Assembly (NCBI GenBank): GCA_020403245.1
Contig: JADBYA010000070.1
Span: 1-39,321 of the forward strand
Length of the DNA: 39,321 bases
Origin: Flavobacterium sp.
GTDB lineage: Bacteria; Bacteroidota; Bacteroidia; Flavobacteriales; Flavobacteriaceae
Reading direction: 5' to 3'
In this document: in pieces, positions 16,608-24,783 of the stretch
How positions within the stretch are numbered: the first letter of the stretch is position 1
Layout: every line of letters begins with the position of its first letter
The notes under the pieces: generated by a model
Seen by the model: only the letters and a program-made list of their open reading frames with translations
Told to the model about the DNA's origin: nothing
Databases searched by the model: none
Translations under genes and position numbers: made by a program

Positions 16608-17030
16608 ATGAGAAGAATTATCGTAGACTATGCTAAATTAACCGGTGACATACTAAATCTATTAGTAGAAAAATTTCCTGAAGGTTATGATGATAGTGAT
16701 ATTATTCGTTTTAGAAATGCTCAAAACGAATTGATAGAAGCGGTTGAAGTGAGAACCGATGACACTGTTTACTTGGTTAAAGTAAGTACAAAACTGGCTA
16801 GTCGTATGGAAAAATTTGATGAAGAAGAAGATATAGACTCGGTAGTTGAACCAATAGAACCTATTAAAGGGTTGGATGATGATGATGATGCGCCATCTGA
16901 AGTTGAGGAAGATGAAGAAGAAGATTTATTAAAAGACAAAGGGGGTTCAGATGAGGATGACGACGATGACGATGACGATGATGATTTTGAAGTTTCAGAT
17001 AATTTTGATGAGGATGACGATGAAGAGTAA
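16608..17030 (+). CDS. Hypothetical protein with extreme Asp/Glu-rich tail
   Basis: The 140-residue protein starts 11 bases after the deoxyhypusine-synthase-like gene. Residues 1-70 form a compact-looking domain (RRIIVDYAKLTGDILNLLVE, KFPEGYDDSDIIRFRN, NELIEAVEVRTDDTVYLVKV). Residues 72-140 are almost entirely Asp and Glu, including a run of ten Asp, and must be disordered and strongly anionic. I recognise no named domain. Similar Flavobacterial proteins are sometimes labelled primase only because of the acidic run. Coupling to the polyamine-type gene is notable, since a polyanionic tail could bind cationic polyamines or metals (inference only). Confidence 0.85.
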   Translation: MRRIIVDYAKLTGDILNLLVEKFPEGYDDSDIIRFRNAQNELIEAVEVRTDDTVYLVKVSTKLASRMEKFDEEEDIDSVVEPIEPIKGLDDDDDAPSEVEEDEEEDLLKDKGGSDEDDDDDDDDDDFEVSDNFDEDDDEE

Positions 17031-17170
17031 TTGGAAGTACAAAATACGAAGTTAGAAGTGCGAAATGAAAATCCCATGAACCTCGAACTTCAAACTTCAA
17101 ACTTCCAACTTCCCACTTCCCACTTCCAACCTCGTACTTCCAACCTCGTACTTCCAACCTCGTACTTCGT
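17031..17170. repeat. GAAGT/ACTTC short-repeat cluster between convergent genes
   Basis: The 142-bp gap between two converging genes is filled with short direct repeats of the kind acttccaacctcgt, aacttca and cacttcc. The left end carries the complementary form (ggaagtac, gaagttag), so the whole can fold into an imperfect hairpin and may terminate transcription from both sides. The motif GTTGGAAGT on the minus strand recurs inside dnaX. Confidence 0.85.
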
Positions 17171-17172
17171 AC

Positions 17173-17691
17173 CTACAAATATCTTTCTTGAAAAATCTTT
17201 TGATGGTGATTTTGATGTCCGATGATGACAAATCCCAAAGCTCTTACTGACATAGAATTATTGGATGCGATACCAATTCTTAACAATTCCGCTTCAGTAA
17301 AAGTGTTGAATAATGACAAAGTAGCTTGCCGAACCACCAACATTTCTGAGAGTAAACTTTGAATACTTCTACTGTTGGCATTGGCTTCGTCCACATAACT
17401 GTTCTCTTCAAAACTAGCCAAAGCCGTTTTATCATTTCGGGCAAAACGCAAAGCTCTGTACGCAAATATTCGCTCCGCATCAATAAGATGTTGCAAAATA
17501 TCTTTAATAGTCCATTTACCCTCGGCGTACCGATAATCAAATTTATCCATTGGGATGTTTTGAACAAATTTCACCAACCGATGCACTGAGATTTCGAGTT
17601 CTTCTACCAAAGTGTATTCGTTAGAAACTTGAGCGATATAGGCACCATAATAAGTAGCAAATTCTGAAGGTTGTAATTGGGTTGGTTTCAT
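17173..17691 (-). CDS. DinB-like four-helix metal-binding protein
   Basis: The 172-residue protein has the DinB/YfiT-like four-helix pattern. The three probable metal-binding histidines are His67 (WTIKDILQHLIDAERIFAYR) and the C-terminal pair region GHQNHHQKIFQERYL. Such proteins often act as thiol-dependent transferases or hydrolases (for example with bacillithiol), but the substrate here is unknown. It begins three bases after the PEP carboxylase stop, so it is the last gene of that operon. Confidence 0.9.
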   Translation of the reverse strand: MKPTQLQPSEFATYYGAYIAQVSNEYTLVEELEISVHRLVKFVQNIPMDKFDYRYAEGKWTIKDILQHLIDAERIFAYRALRFARNDKTALASFEENSYVDEANANSRSIQSLLSEMLVVRQATLSLFNTFTEAELLRIGIASNNSMSVRALGFVIIGHQNHHQKIFQERYL

Positions 17692-17694
17692 AAT

Positions 17695-20280
17695 TTAAGC
17701 GGAGTTTCTACTGGCATTTGTATTTCCAAATAACGAACGAGTTACTAATTTTTCATACACTGCAATTAATTTTTCATTTCCTTTTTTTTCGTCTTGCAAT
17801 GCTTTGATTTGTGAGGAAGCATATTGTTGAATGGTCAATAAAGGCATCACTATTTGTTCTCGCATAGCGATAGATGCTTTTCCATCGGGATAATTTTGCA
17901 TCAGTTCGTTATGTCCTGCTATTTTAAGCAAAAGTCGTTTGGTTTCTAAAAATTCATCATATATAATTTGCCAAAAATCACCAAACACAACGTCTTCTTT
18001 CATGTAAGCTGTCAAAGGAAAAAAGGATTTTGCCAATGACATCATACTATTCTCTAATAGTGTTCTAAAGAATAACGAATTATCATAGAGATTTTGAACT
18101 TCTTGCCAACGGTTGTTCTCTTCAAAAAATTTAAGTGCGGTTCCAACACCAAAGAAACCAGGAACATTTTGTTTCAACTGACTCCATGAACTTACAAAAG
18201 GAATGGCACGCAAATCTGAAAAATTCAATTTTTCGTCTGTGTTTCGTTTGGATGGTCGACTTCCTATATTCGTTTTGGAATAATATTTCAGTGTACTCAT
18301 TTGTTCTAAGTAGGGCAAAAACTGGGGATGATTTTTGAAATTTGTATATTTTTCATAACCAAGATGAGCCAATGTATCGATAATTTCTTTTTCGGTTTCC
18401 GAAAGATTATTTTCGTCTTTGTTAAAAATTTCATTGGCAACGCCAGCGCTCAAAAGATTTTCTAAATTATAGCGACACGAATCTTGCGTGCCAAAATTGG
18501 AACTAATGGTTTGTCCTTGTACCGTTACTTGAATTTCTTGGTTTTCAATTGTGGAACCTAATGAGGCATAAAATTTATGTGTTTTGCCACCACCTCGAGC
18601 TGGTGGTCCACCGCGACCATCAAAGAAAATCACTTTAATACCATATTTTCTGGAGATTTGAGTTATCATTTCTTTGGCTTTAAAAATACTCCAATTTGCC
18701 ATCAAATAACCGCCATCTTTTGTCCCGTCAGAAAATCCAAGCATAACTGTTTGCTTATCTTTTCGTTGTTTCAAATGATTTCTATAGGTTGGATTTTTAT
18801 ACAATTGTTCCATGATTTCATAGGCGTTCTGTAAATCATCAACCGATTCAAATAATGGCACAATATCAACCGTTGGATTTTCCCAATCCAATAATCGGAA
18901 CATGGCAAAAGTTTCCATGACATTCAATGCGCTTTCGTTGTTGCTGATGATATATCGGTTACACCCTTTTTCGCCATTACTTTCTTGAATTTCTCGCATC
19001 AATTGAATGGTTTCAAGAGTGGAACGAGTGATTTCATTTTGGAAAAAATGGGTTTTCAAATCAAAATGCAGTTGGGACAAAATGGTAATTTTTTCTTCCT
19101 CAGATACGCTTTCATAATTCTCAGGAAAATACAAGGATTTTTCTCTTTTTAGAAATGAAATAATATCGGCAAAAACCTGACTGTGGATTTTACTGTTTTG
19201 ACGAATATCTAGCGATGCAAAATGAAATCCAAACTGATTTATTTTTTGTAGCAATAAATTAATTTCATCAAGATATAAGGATTGATGCTCCTTGATGATG
19301 ATTTCTTTTACTTTATGAAGTTCAGATTTTAGCTCATCCAAGGTAATAAACAATTCCCCTTGAGAGTAAAAAACAGAACGGTAGAGTTTGTATTCTAAAT
19401 TAGAAATTATAGTATCTACTTCGTTGAAAGTTAACTTTCTTTTGAGTGTTCTAATATCAAAATAATAGCATTTTAGTACAGACGTGCGCAATCTTTTGGC
19501 AACTTTTTCGGTAATTTCAGGAGTTACATAAGGATTTCCATCTTTATCGCCACCTGGCCAAAAACCAAGATTAATAATTGGGTTTTCAATCACATTACCA
19601 TCAAAAATATTCTTTTGCAAATACTGCATCATCTCACCTACGGTTTGATAAAAAACATTTTCGAGATACCAAATTAAGCTAACGGCTTCATCAAAGGGAT
19701 TTGGTTTTTCTTTCTTGATGAAAGGTGTTTTGCCTAGCTGTGCTAAGAGTTCCTTTATTCTGATTAAATCGTTTTGACGAATAGCATCAGTCAAATCGGT
19801 GATAATTCCCAAAACAGCACCAGGATAAAACTGCGTTGGGTGTGCTGTTAATACTGTTCGAACATTGAAATTTTCAAGAAATAAAATCAACTCGTCTCGT
19901 TTGTCTTTGGCTTCCGATTTTTCTTTTATATCTCGCAAAGAACCTCTTCCTTCCATATTATTTACAATTGGAAAAGCAGCGTCTTCAATGGCATCAAAAA
20001 GAACAATTTGTCTTTCTACATATTGTATAAATCGAAACATCAAATCAACTTTTTTATCTTCAGTTGCTTTATCTAAATATTTATCGGCAAAGAAATCTAC
20101 AATTTGTTTTGGTGACCATTTATTTTTAAAACCATTGTCGCAAACTTCTGAAAACAAAGGCAGCAAAACGCCTGTATTGTCAATGGTATCAAACGGTAAC
20201 GTGATAAACACACTGTTATAAATATGATACTTTGATAATACGTTTTGATTGAAACGTTCAATTCTTGGTAATGTGTACAT
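17695..20280 (-). CDS. ppc: Phosphoenolpyruvate carboxylase
   Basis: The 861-residue enzyme carboxylates PEP to oxaloacetate, refilling the TCA cycle. Motifs in order: VLTAHPTQ (catalytic His, about 142), GFWPGGDKDGNPYVTPEIT (about 245), the DIRQNSKIH region (about 360), MLGFSDGTKDGGYLMANW (about 545), FFDGRGGPPARGGGKTH (about 580, the mobile GRGG loop). The protein ends NTNASRNSA, so the final residues are RNSA rather than the usual (R)NTG. It starts six bases after a phosphodiester glycosidase-like gene and is followed three bases later by DinB. Length is normal for the Bacteroidota form. Confidence 0.96.
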   Translation of the reverse strand: MYTLPRIERFNQNVLSKYHIYNSVFITLPFDTIDNTGVLLPLFSEVCDNGFKNKWSPKQIVDFFADKYLDKATEDKKVDLMFRFIQYVERQIVLFDAIEDAAFPIVNNMEGRGSLRDIKEKSEAKDKRDELILFLENFNVRTVLTAHPTQFYPGAVLGIITDLTDAIRQNDLIRIKELLAQLGKTPFIKKEKPNPFDEAVSLIWYLENVFYQTVGEMMQYLQKNIFDGNVIENPIINLGFWPGGDKDGNPYVTPEITEKVAKRLRTSVLKCYYFDIRTLKRKLTFNEVDTIISNLEYKLYRSVFYSQGELFITLDELKSELHKVKEIIIKEHQSLYLDEINLLLQKINQFGFHFASLDIRQNSKIHSQVFADIISFLKREKSLYFPENYESVSEEEKITILSQLHFDLKTHFFQNEITRSTLETIQLMREIQESNGEKGCNRYIISNNESALNVMETFAMFRLLDWENPTVDIVPLFESVDDLQNAYEIMEQLYKNPTYRNHLKQRKDKQTVMLGFSDGTKDGGYLMANWSIFKAKEMITQISRKYGIKVIFFDGRGGPPARGGGKTHKFYASLGSTIENQEIQVTVQGQTISSNFGTQDSCRYNLENLLSAGVANEIFNKDENNLSETEKEIIDTLAHLGYEKYTNFKNHPQFLPYLEQMSTLKYYSKTNIGSRPSKRNTDEKLNFSDLRAIPFVSSWSQLKQNVPGFFGVGTALKFFEENNRWQEVQNLYDNSLFFRTLLENSMMSLAKSFFPLTAYMKEDVVFGDFWQIIYDEFLETKRLLLKIAGHNELMQNYPDGKASIAMREQIVMPLLTIQQYASSQIKALQDEKKGNEKLIAVYEKLVTRSLFGNTNASRNSA

Positions 20281-20286
20281 GACTAT

Positions 20287-21009
20287 TTATTTTTTAGTAA
20301 CAACTCCAATTATAACTCCAAAATCTCCATCAGTTTCAAACCAATTTTTACTTGGACAATAGGTTCTTGAAACAAATCCATCCAAATATAAAGCATTTAC
20401 ACATCCTTTATTTTTGAAAAACTCGGCAAACTCATAAAAATTAATTTCTTTTTTTGACATCGCAAAAAGGATTTTATTATTAGGTAAAATTCCTACTCCG
20501 TTTCTAATATTTATATTAAATGAACTTATGTTAAACGATTTATGAATTTCTCCTTCAATTACTAACATTGGGCCTGATTGTGTGGCAAATTTTATATTCT
20601 TATTTTTCTTAAAATCTTCTGTTCTACATATTACAGCTTCATTATTAGTGTTTATAAAAAATATACCATTAGGTTTTAAATAAAAATTACCAATTCCATT
20701 ATTGGTATCAATATCTGTGATAGTTTTTTTATTTTCTATATATAGTCCTTGAGGTGATTTGTCTTTTTTATACATCCCACCATTCATAGCAAAAATTAAT
20801 TCCTTATCGTTTTGATTTAACCAAGTTTTCAAATTTTTGATGCTACCAAAATTTACCCCTTCGTTATTTTTTAAATAGAAGACAAGTTCATGTTGCTTCA
20901 AATTTACTGTGTAAAAAACGAAATCGTCATCAGCATTTTTCCATTTAAAATGGATTAAAATTGATGATAGTATTACTAAAAACACAATCAAGAGAAAACG
21001 ATTTTTCAT
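20287..21009 (-). CDS. Phosphodiester glycosidase family (NAGPA/DUF2233) protein, membrane-anchored
   Basis: The 240-residue protein has one N-terminal hydrophobic segment (NRFLLIVFLVILSSILIHF), so it is exported and probably membrane-anchored. The family core is visible: LIFAMNGGMYKKDKSPQGLY (about 73-92), FYLKPNGIFFI, FATQSGPMLVIEGEIH, NGVGILPNNKILFAMSK and ALYLDGFVSRTYCPSK, the family's LDGG-like motif with Phe in place of Gly. Relatives remove sugar phosphate diesters from glycans; the bacterial substrate is unknown. It is the first gene of the operon with ppc, which looks metabolically unrelated. Confidence 0.85.
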   Translation of the reverse strand: MKNRFLLIVFLVILSSILIHFKWKNADDDFVFYTVNLKQHELVFYLKNNEGVNFGSIKNLKTWLNQNDKELIFAMNGGMYKKDKSPQGLYIENKKTITDIDTNNGIGNFYLKPNGIFFINTNNEAVICRTEDFKKNKNIKFATQSGPMLVIEGEIHKSFNISSFNINIRNGVGILPNNKILFAMSKKEINFYEFAEFFKNKGCVNALYLDGFVSRTYCPSKNWFETDGDFGVIIGVVTKK

Positions 21010-21040
21010 TATTTTAAATCAAATGAATATAATTTTAAAA

Positions 21041-21072
21041 AAAACCTCATTTACCAAGGCAAATGAGGTTTA
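21041..21072 (-). terminator. Intrinsic terminator of the Lrp/AsnC gene
   Basis: Arms AAACCTCATTT and AAATGAGGTTT form an 11-bp stem with an 8-base loop, followed on the minus strand by a run of T. It lies about 20 bases past the regulator's stop and separates it from the downstream phosphodiester glycosidase operon. Confidence 0.88.
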
Positions 21073-21092
21073 AAATATGTTTGATACAATCA

Positions 21093-21575
21093 TTAGTCTA
21101 ACTCTTGGAAAATAGTGTGCATTAATCGCTTTTTGTCATTGATGCTTTCTTCCAGAGAAATCATGGTTTCAGTTCTGTAAACACCCTCGATATCATCTAT
21201 CATAAAAATTACATCCTTAGCGTGTTTGGTATCTTTGGCCCTAATTTTACAGAAAATATTGAATTTACCTGTAGTTACATGAGCAACTGTTACATAGGGA
21301 ATTTCATTAATTCTTTCTAAAACGAATGTCGTTTGAGAAGTATTATTGAGAAAAACACCCACATAAGCTATGAATGAATACCCCAATTTCTCATAATCCA
21401 ATGATAACGAAGAACCCATAATAATTCCCTGATCTTCCATTTTCTTTACTCTAACATGGACTGTACCAGCAGAAATTAAAAGTTTTTTGGCAATATCAGT
21501 AAATGGGATTCTGGTGTTGTCAATCAACATATCTAGTATTTGGAGGTCAACTTCGTCTAATTTAAACTTACTCAT
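21093..21575 (-). CDS. Lrp/AsnC family transcriptional regulator
   Basis: The 160-residue protein has an N-terminal winged helix-turn-helix (LDEVDLQILDMLIDNTRIPF, TDIAKKLLISAGTVHVRVKKM, residues 5-50) and a C-terminal RAM/AsnC ligand domain (SFIAYVGVFLNN, VTTGKFNIFCKIRAKD, IDDIEGVYRTETMISLEES). These proteins form octamers that sense amino acids. It is monocistronic, with a TATTTTTG promoter core at 21611-21618 on the minus strand and a strong terminator. Its effector and targets cannot be told from the sequence. Confidence 0.95.
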   Translation of the reverse strand: MSKFKLDEVDLQILDMLIDNTRIPFTDIAKKLLISAGTVHVRVKKMEDQGIIMGSSLSLDYEKLGYSFIAYVGVFLNNTSQTTFVLERINEIPYVTVAHVTTGKFNIFCKIRAKDTKHAKDVIFMIDDIEGVYRTETMISLEESINDKKRLMHTIFQELD

Positions 21576-21646
21576 AAATTATATATTCTAAATTAATAAT
21601 AATCAATAGACAAAAATACATTTTATTTAACAAAAAAAGTAGTTTA

Positions 21647-22789
21647 CTAATTATTTATTAATCCATTAACAACTTTTTTGCTTTTTCCTAAACAAAAGTC
21701 AGCTTTTTGGTCAATTTTCGGAAAATAAAATTCGTCTGAAGAAAACTGTTCTCCATCAGCGTCAATAACTACATGACCAAAAAAATTATCTAAATATTCA
21801 ATTTGGACAATTCTTGCCTCAAATTGTACTTTGTCTTTATAAAGAACTTCTTTGTATTGCGCTGCAAAATTGATAATTTTTTCTTTATTATCATAATTTA
21901 TTTTGACGTTTTTATAAACAATATCATAAAAAATGACTTTATTTTGCGGAATTTTCAAATAATTGTCAATTTCATTGAGAACTATATCGTTTTCGTTCAA
22001 ATAGTTAATACCAGAAAACAATGCTATAAAAATGTATTTTCGGGTTTCTTCGCGTTCATAATCATTGGGGAAATGTCCCGCTTCAATAAGTATTGTTGGT
22101 ATATGTAAGTGTTGAAAAGTATCTCCAACACAATTAATGTTAAAAGAATCGTCAAATCGCCCTATTTGATTGGGAATGTATTTTTGTAAAATTTTATTCA
22201 TAGCTACAATAACATTCATGGCTTTGGCTCGGACCTCGTTTATATCAAGACTTTCATTAAAAGCTGGTGCCAAAAAAGAAACTGTTGCTGGATTTCCAGA
22301 ATCAGCAACACCAAAAATAGTTCGCTGGTCGTGAAGATTATAGCAAAAATGAGGTTGAAATTCTTCAAATGTTTTTCGCAAGACAATACTTTCGGGTTGT
22401 GATAGGTTTTGTGCATCGCGATTTAAATCAACACCATTTGCGTTTTCTCTAGTGTACATATCGGCACCATCGGGATTGAGCATGGGTATGATGCAAAAAG
22501 TGAACTTACTCAGTATGCGTTCACTCTCTTTTGTATTAGAATTTAGAAAATTAATGTAATCTAACAATCCTTTGGTTGTGGTACTTTCGTTACCATGCAT
22601 TTGCGACCATATTAACATTTTAGTTTTACCAATTCCAAATTCTAATTTATAAATTGGTTTTCCTAGAACAGATTTTCCAATAGTTTCTGCCTTATACTTT
22701 TGCAACAATGGCTCAATATGCTTAATAGTGATGTATCTGCCGTAAAGTGATTTCTCTTTGTTTTGTTCGTGTAGTTGTAAATAATTCAT
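21647..22789 (-). CDS. M14 family zinc carboxypeptidase
   Basis: The protein has the M14 zinc-site motif MHGNES (His and Glu ligands, about residue 70), LNPDGADMYTRENANGVDLNRDAQNLSQPES with the substrate-binding NR pair, YNLHDQ with the third ligand His, and the catalytic Glu in ILIEAGHFPNDYERE. A C-terminal domain of about 110 residues follows. No signal peptide is evident, so it may be cytoplasmic. I chose the ATG at 22789 (380 residues, MNYLQLHEQNKEKS); a TTG at 22804 is in frame but would overlap the acyltransferase stop. It is cotranscribed with that acyltransferase. Confidence 0.9.
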   Translation of the reverse strand: MNYLQLHEQNKEKSLYGRYITIKHIEPLLQKYKAETIGKSVLGKPIYKLEFGIGKTKMLIWSQMHGNESTTTKGLLDYINFLNSNTKESERILSKFTFCIIPMLNPDGADMYTRENANGVDLNRDAQNLSQPESIVLRKTFEEFQPHFCYNLHDQRTIFGVADSGNPATVSFLAPAFNESLDINEVRAKAMNVIVAMNKILQKYIPNQIGRFDDSFNINCVGDTFQHLHIPTILIEAGHFPNDYEREETRKYIFIALFSGINYLNENDIVLNEIDNYLKIPQNKVIFYDIVYKNVKINYDNKEKIINFAAQYKEVLYKDKVQFEARIVQIEYLDNFFGHVVIDADGEQFSSDEFYFPKIDQKADFCLGKSKKVVNGLINN

Positions 22790-22800
22790 ACTATTTGGTA

Positions 22801-23352
22801 TCAAACTTGAAATTGTCTTTCAGGGTATTTGCCCTGCGCACCTTTAAAATGGGGCAAAATTATTTTCAAATCATTTTCATAATTGCCAGTCAATGTTACA
22901 GGTTGTCCTAATCTAACTTCTTTTTTAGAATAATCGAAAGCTACTGGAATTATCGGAACATTAGCTTTATAGGCAATATAATAAAAACCTGTTTTGAGTT
23001 CGTTTGTTTTTTTACGTGTGCCTTCGGGAGCTATAGCTAATCTAAATACTTCTCTAGAATTAAAAATATCAACCGTCGCATCTACATTGTTTTTTCCACC
23101 ACTTCTGTCTAAAGCTGCTCCACCAACACTCCTGAAATACCAACCAAATGGAAATTTGAACAATTCTTTTTTACCCACAAAATTCATTTCTAATCCTATA
23201 ATTCCTCTTGAAAATAATCCTATAAAAAAATCAAAATTACAAGTATGTGGCATAACCATCAAAACACTTTTTTTAACGTTTCCGTCCATAGTGCCAATAA
23301 TTTTCCATCCCATTAATTTTAGAAAAATAAATTGATAAAGCCATTTTTTCAT
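22801..23352 (-). CDS. 1-acyl-sn-glycerol-3-phosphate acyltransferase (PlsC-like)
   Basis: The 183-residue protein carries the acyltransferase motifs HTCNFD (HX4D, about residue 36) and APEGTRKK (EGT motif, about 109), followed by FYYIAYKANVPIIPVAFDYSKK. It transfers acyl chains to a lysophospholipid-type acceptor at the inner membrane. It is short, without a clear membrane helix at the N-terminus beyond LYQFIFLKLMGW, which fits the short Bacteroidota paralogues that may act on other lipids. The M14 gene starts 11 bases after its stop. Confidence 0.9.
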   Translation of the reverse strand: MKKWLYQFIFLKLMGWKIIGTMDGNVKKSVLMVMPHTCNFDFFIGLFSRGIIGLEMNFVGKKELFKFPFGWYFRSVGGAALDRSGGKNNVDATVDIFNSREVFRLAIAPEGTRKKTNELKTGFYYIAYKANVPIIPVAFDYSKKEVRLGQPVTLTGNYENDLKIILPHFKGAQGKYPERQFQV

Positions 23353-23387
23353 TTGGAATATTTTTCGTAAATTTAGTATTTATCTGT

Positions 23388-23395
23388 TACTTTTG
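23388..23395 (+). promoter_or_regulatory. Putative promoter core for the methyltransferase-fold/channel pair
   Basis: TACTTTTG matches TAnnTTTG 16 bases before the ATG at 23412. The -33 side is weak. Confidence 0.4.
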
Positions 23396-23411
23396 AGTAA
23401 TATTATTTTAG

Positions 23412-24074
23412 ATGATTCAAAAATTATTAAGCTATTTTATTCCTGTAACTATTTACAAGAAAAATTCTGCGGTAAGCAAATCGTTGGAGGTTTCTTGGAA
23501 CAATGGCGAATTGGTTTTAGACAGTAAAAATACCAATTATTCGTTTGGTAGTTTGCAACGCATATTGCGCAAAGGATTGAAATATATTGGTTTTGAACGC
23601 ATCAAAAATTTTAAGAGTATTTTGGTACTTGGTGTTGCTGGGGGTAGTGTGATTAAAACATTGGTTGATGAAATCAAGTTTGACGGTAAAATTACCGGCG
23701 TTGAAATTGATGCAACCATCATAGAAATTGCTAATGAGTATTTTAAGTTGAATAGTTATCAAAATTTGGAAATTGTTATTGATGATGCTTTTGAATTTGT
23801 TTTGAAAACCAAAGATAAATACGACTTAATAATAATTGATGTTTTTCAAGATACAACGATGCCCAACTTTTTGTTTGAAGATTTTTTTATTAATCGGGTC
23901 AATTCATTATTAAATATAAATGGATTTATCTTATTTAACACTATGGTAATTACAAAAAAAGATAAAGAGCGAAATTTAGAGTATAAATCGAAATTCAACA
24001 AAAATTATTCTTTGCGGATGTATCCAAAAGTAGAAACACACAACGAATTGTTCACTATAAAAAAACTAAACTAA
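23412..24074 (+). CDS. Spermidine-synthase-like (PABS) methyltransferase-fold protein
   Basis: The 220-residue protein has a Rossmann core with ILVLGVAGGSVIKTL (about 76-90), the acidic GVEIDATIIEIANEYF, VIDDAFEFV and DLIIIDVFQDTTMPNFLF. This is the layout of spermidine-synthase-like proteins, but it is shorter than true SpeE and does not show the full aminopropyltransferase active site. A SAM or decarboxylated-SAM ligand is likely; the product is unknown. Its TAA stop shares a base with the ATG of the next gene (TAATG), indicating coupling. Confidence 0.8.
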   Translation: MIQKLLSYFIPVTIYKKNSAVSKSLEVSWNNGELVLDSKNTNYSFGSLQRILRKGLKYIGFERIKNFKSILVLGVAGGSVIKTLVDEIKFDGKITGVEIDATIIEIANEYFKLNSYQNLEIVIDDAFEFVLKTKDKYDLIIIDVFQDTTMPNFLFEDFFINRVNSLLNINGFILFNTMVITKKDKERNLEYKSKFNKNYSLRMYPKVETHNELFTIKKLN

Positions 24075-24781
24075 TGGGATTTATTAGAAAATTATTAATC
24101 GGGAAAGTTTCAGGAAAAAGTAAACCAAAATTCAATCCTATTGAAAGACGAATTTTAAATATTAGAGCGATTTGGAATAATGATCATCAATTTGATAATG
24201 GTATTGAAAAAATTGTTCGCTTGTTTCTTTCCTCTTCTCAGTTGTTATTTCCTGGCGTCTATATTAAATACTTATCCAATAAAATAGGACATGAATACCA
24301 AGATTTGGCATTGGATATTTACGTATTGGCAAAATTTGTATTTCCAATTGTAATCCTCATAAATCATTTGCAATACAATCATTTCATTCTGTATACAATG
24401 GTTTATTTGCTGCTAGAAACAGTGCTTTATATTCCAACCTTAATTTTTGCCTCCGATTTATTTAATCGACCACGTTCCTATAAACGTTCGATGTTGTTAT
24501 TGTTTTTTAATTACATGGAAATAGTAATTTCATTTGCTGTTTTATATACGCATGGTGATAATATGAACAAACCATTTGAGACTTGGTTTGACCCTATTTA
24601 TTTCAGTACTGTAAGTGCAAATTCTATTGGCTTTGGAGATTATTATCCGATAACCACTTTTGGGAAAGTATTGGTAAGCATACAAGCCATGTTTTTCCTA
24701 TCATTTGTAGTTTTGTTTTTGAATTTCTTTTCTACTAAAGTAAAAAGTAAAGGATATTTTGATAATGAGGAAATAGAATAA
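24074..24781 (+). CDS. Ion channel (two-helix pore potassium channel-like)
   Basis: The 235-residue membrane protein has hydrophobic segments around LAKFVFPIVILINHL, FILYTMVYLLLETVLYIPTLIF, MLLLFFNYMEIVISFAVLY, and a final pore module with a re-entrant loop FSTVSANSIGFGDYYP followed by LVSIQAMFFLSFVVLFLNFF. The filter SIGFGDYYP is close to the potassium filter TVGYGD, with Phe for Tyr. It is probably a potassium-type channel. It ends two bases from the converging kdsB, leaving no room for a separate terminator. Confidence 0.88.
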   Translation: MGFIRKLLIGKVSGKSKPKFNPIERRILNIRAIWNNDHQFDNGIEKIVRLFLSSSQLLFPGVYIKYLSNKIGHEYQDLALDIYVLAKFVFPIVILINHLQYNHFILYTMVYLLLETVLYIPTLIFASDLFNRPRSYKRSMLLLFFNYMEIVISFAVLYTHGDNMNKPFETWFDPIYFSTVSANSIGFGDYYPITTFGKVLVSIQAMFFLSFVVLFLNFFSTKVKSKGYFDNEEIE

Positions 24782-24783
24782 AA

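Noticed and set aside
16769..17157. Two minus-strand frames rich in Ser or His opposite the acidic protein
   Set aside because: Poly-Ser and poly-His arise from reading the complement of gat/gac/gaa repeats; the plus-strand frame is joined to the preceding gene and has a structured N-terminal domain.
17031..17170. Possible CRISPR or IS remnant
   Set aside because: Repeat units are too short and irregular, there are no spacers, and no transposase fragment or target duplication is seen.
22790..22804. TTG start adding five residues to the M14 carboxypeptidase
   Set aside because: An ATG at 22789 gives a normal N-terminus; the TTG start would overlap the acyltransferase stop without adding any conserved residue.
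23412..24074. Calling this gene spermidine synthase (speE)
   Set aside because: It is too short and the full aminopropyltransferase active-site pattern is not visible, so only the fold is claimed.
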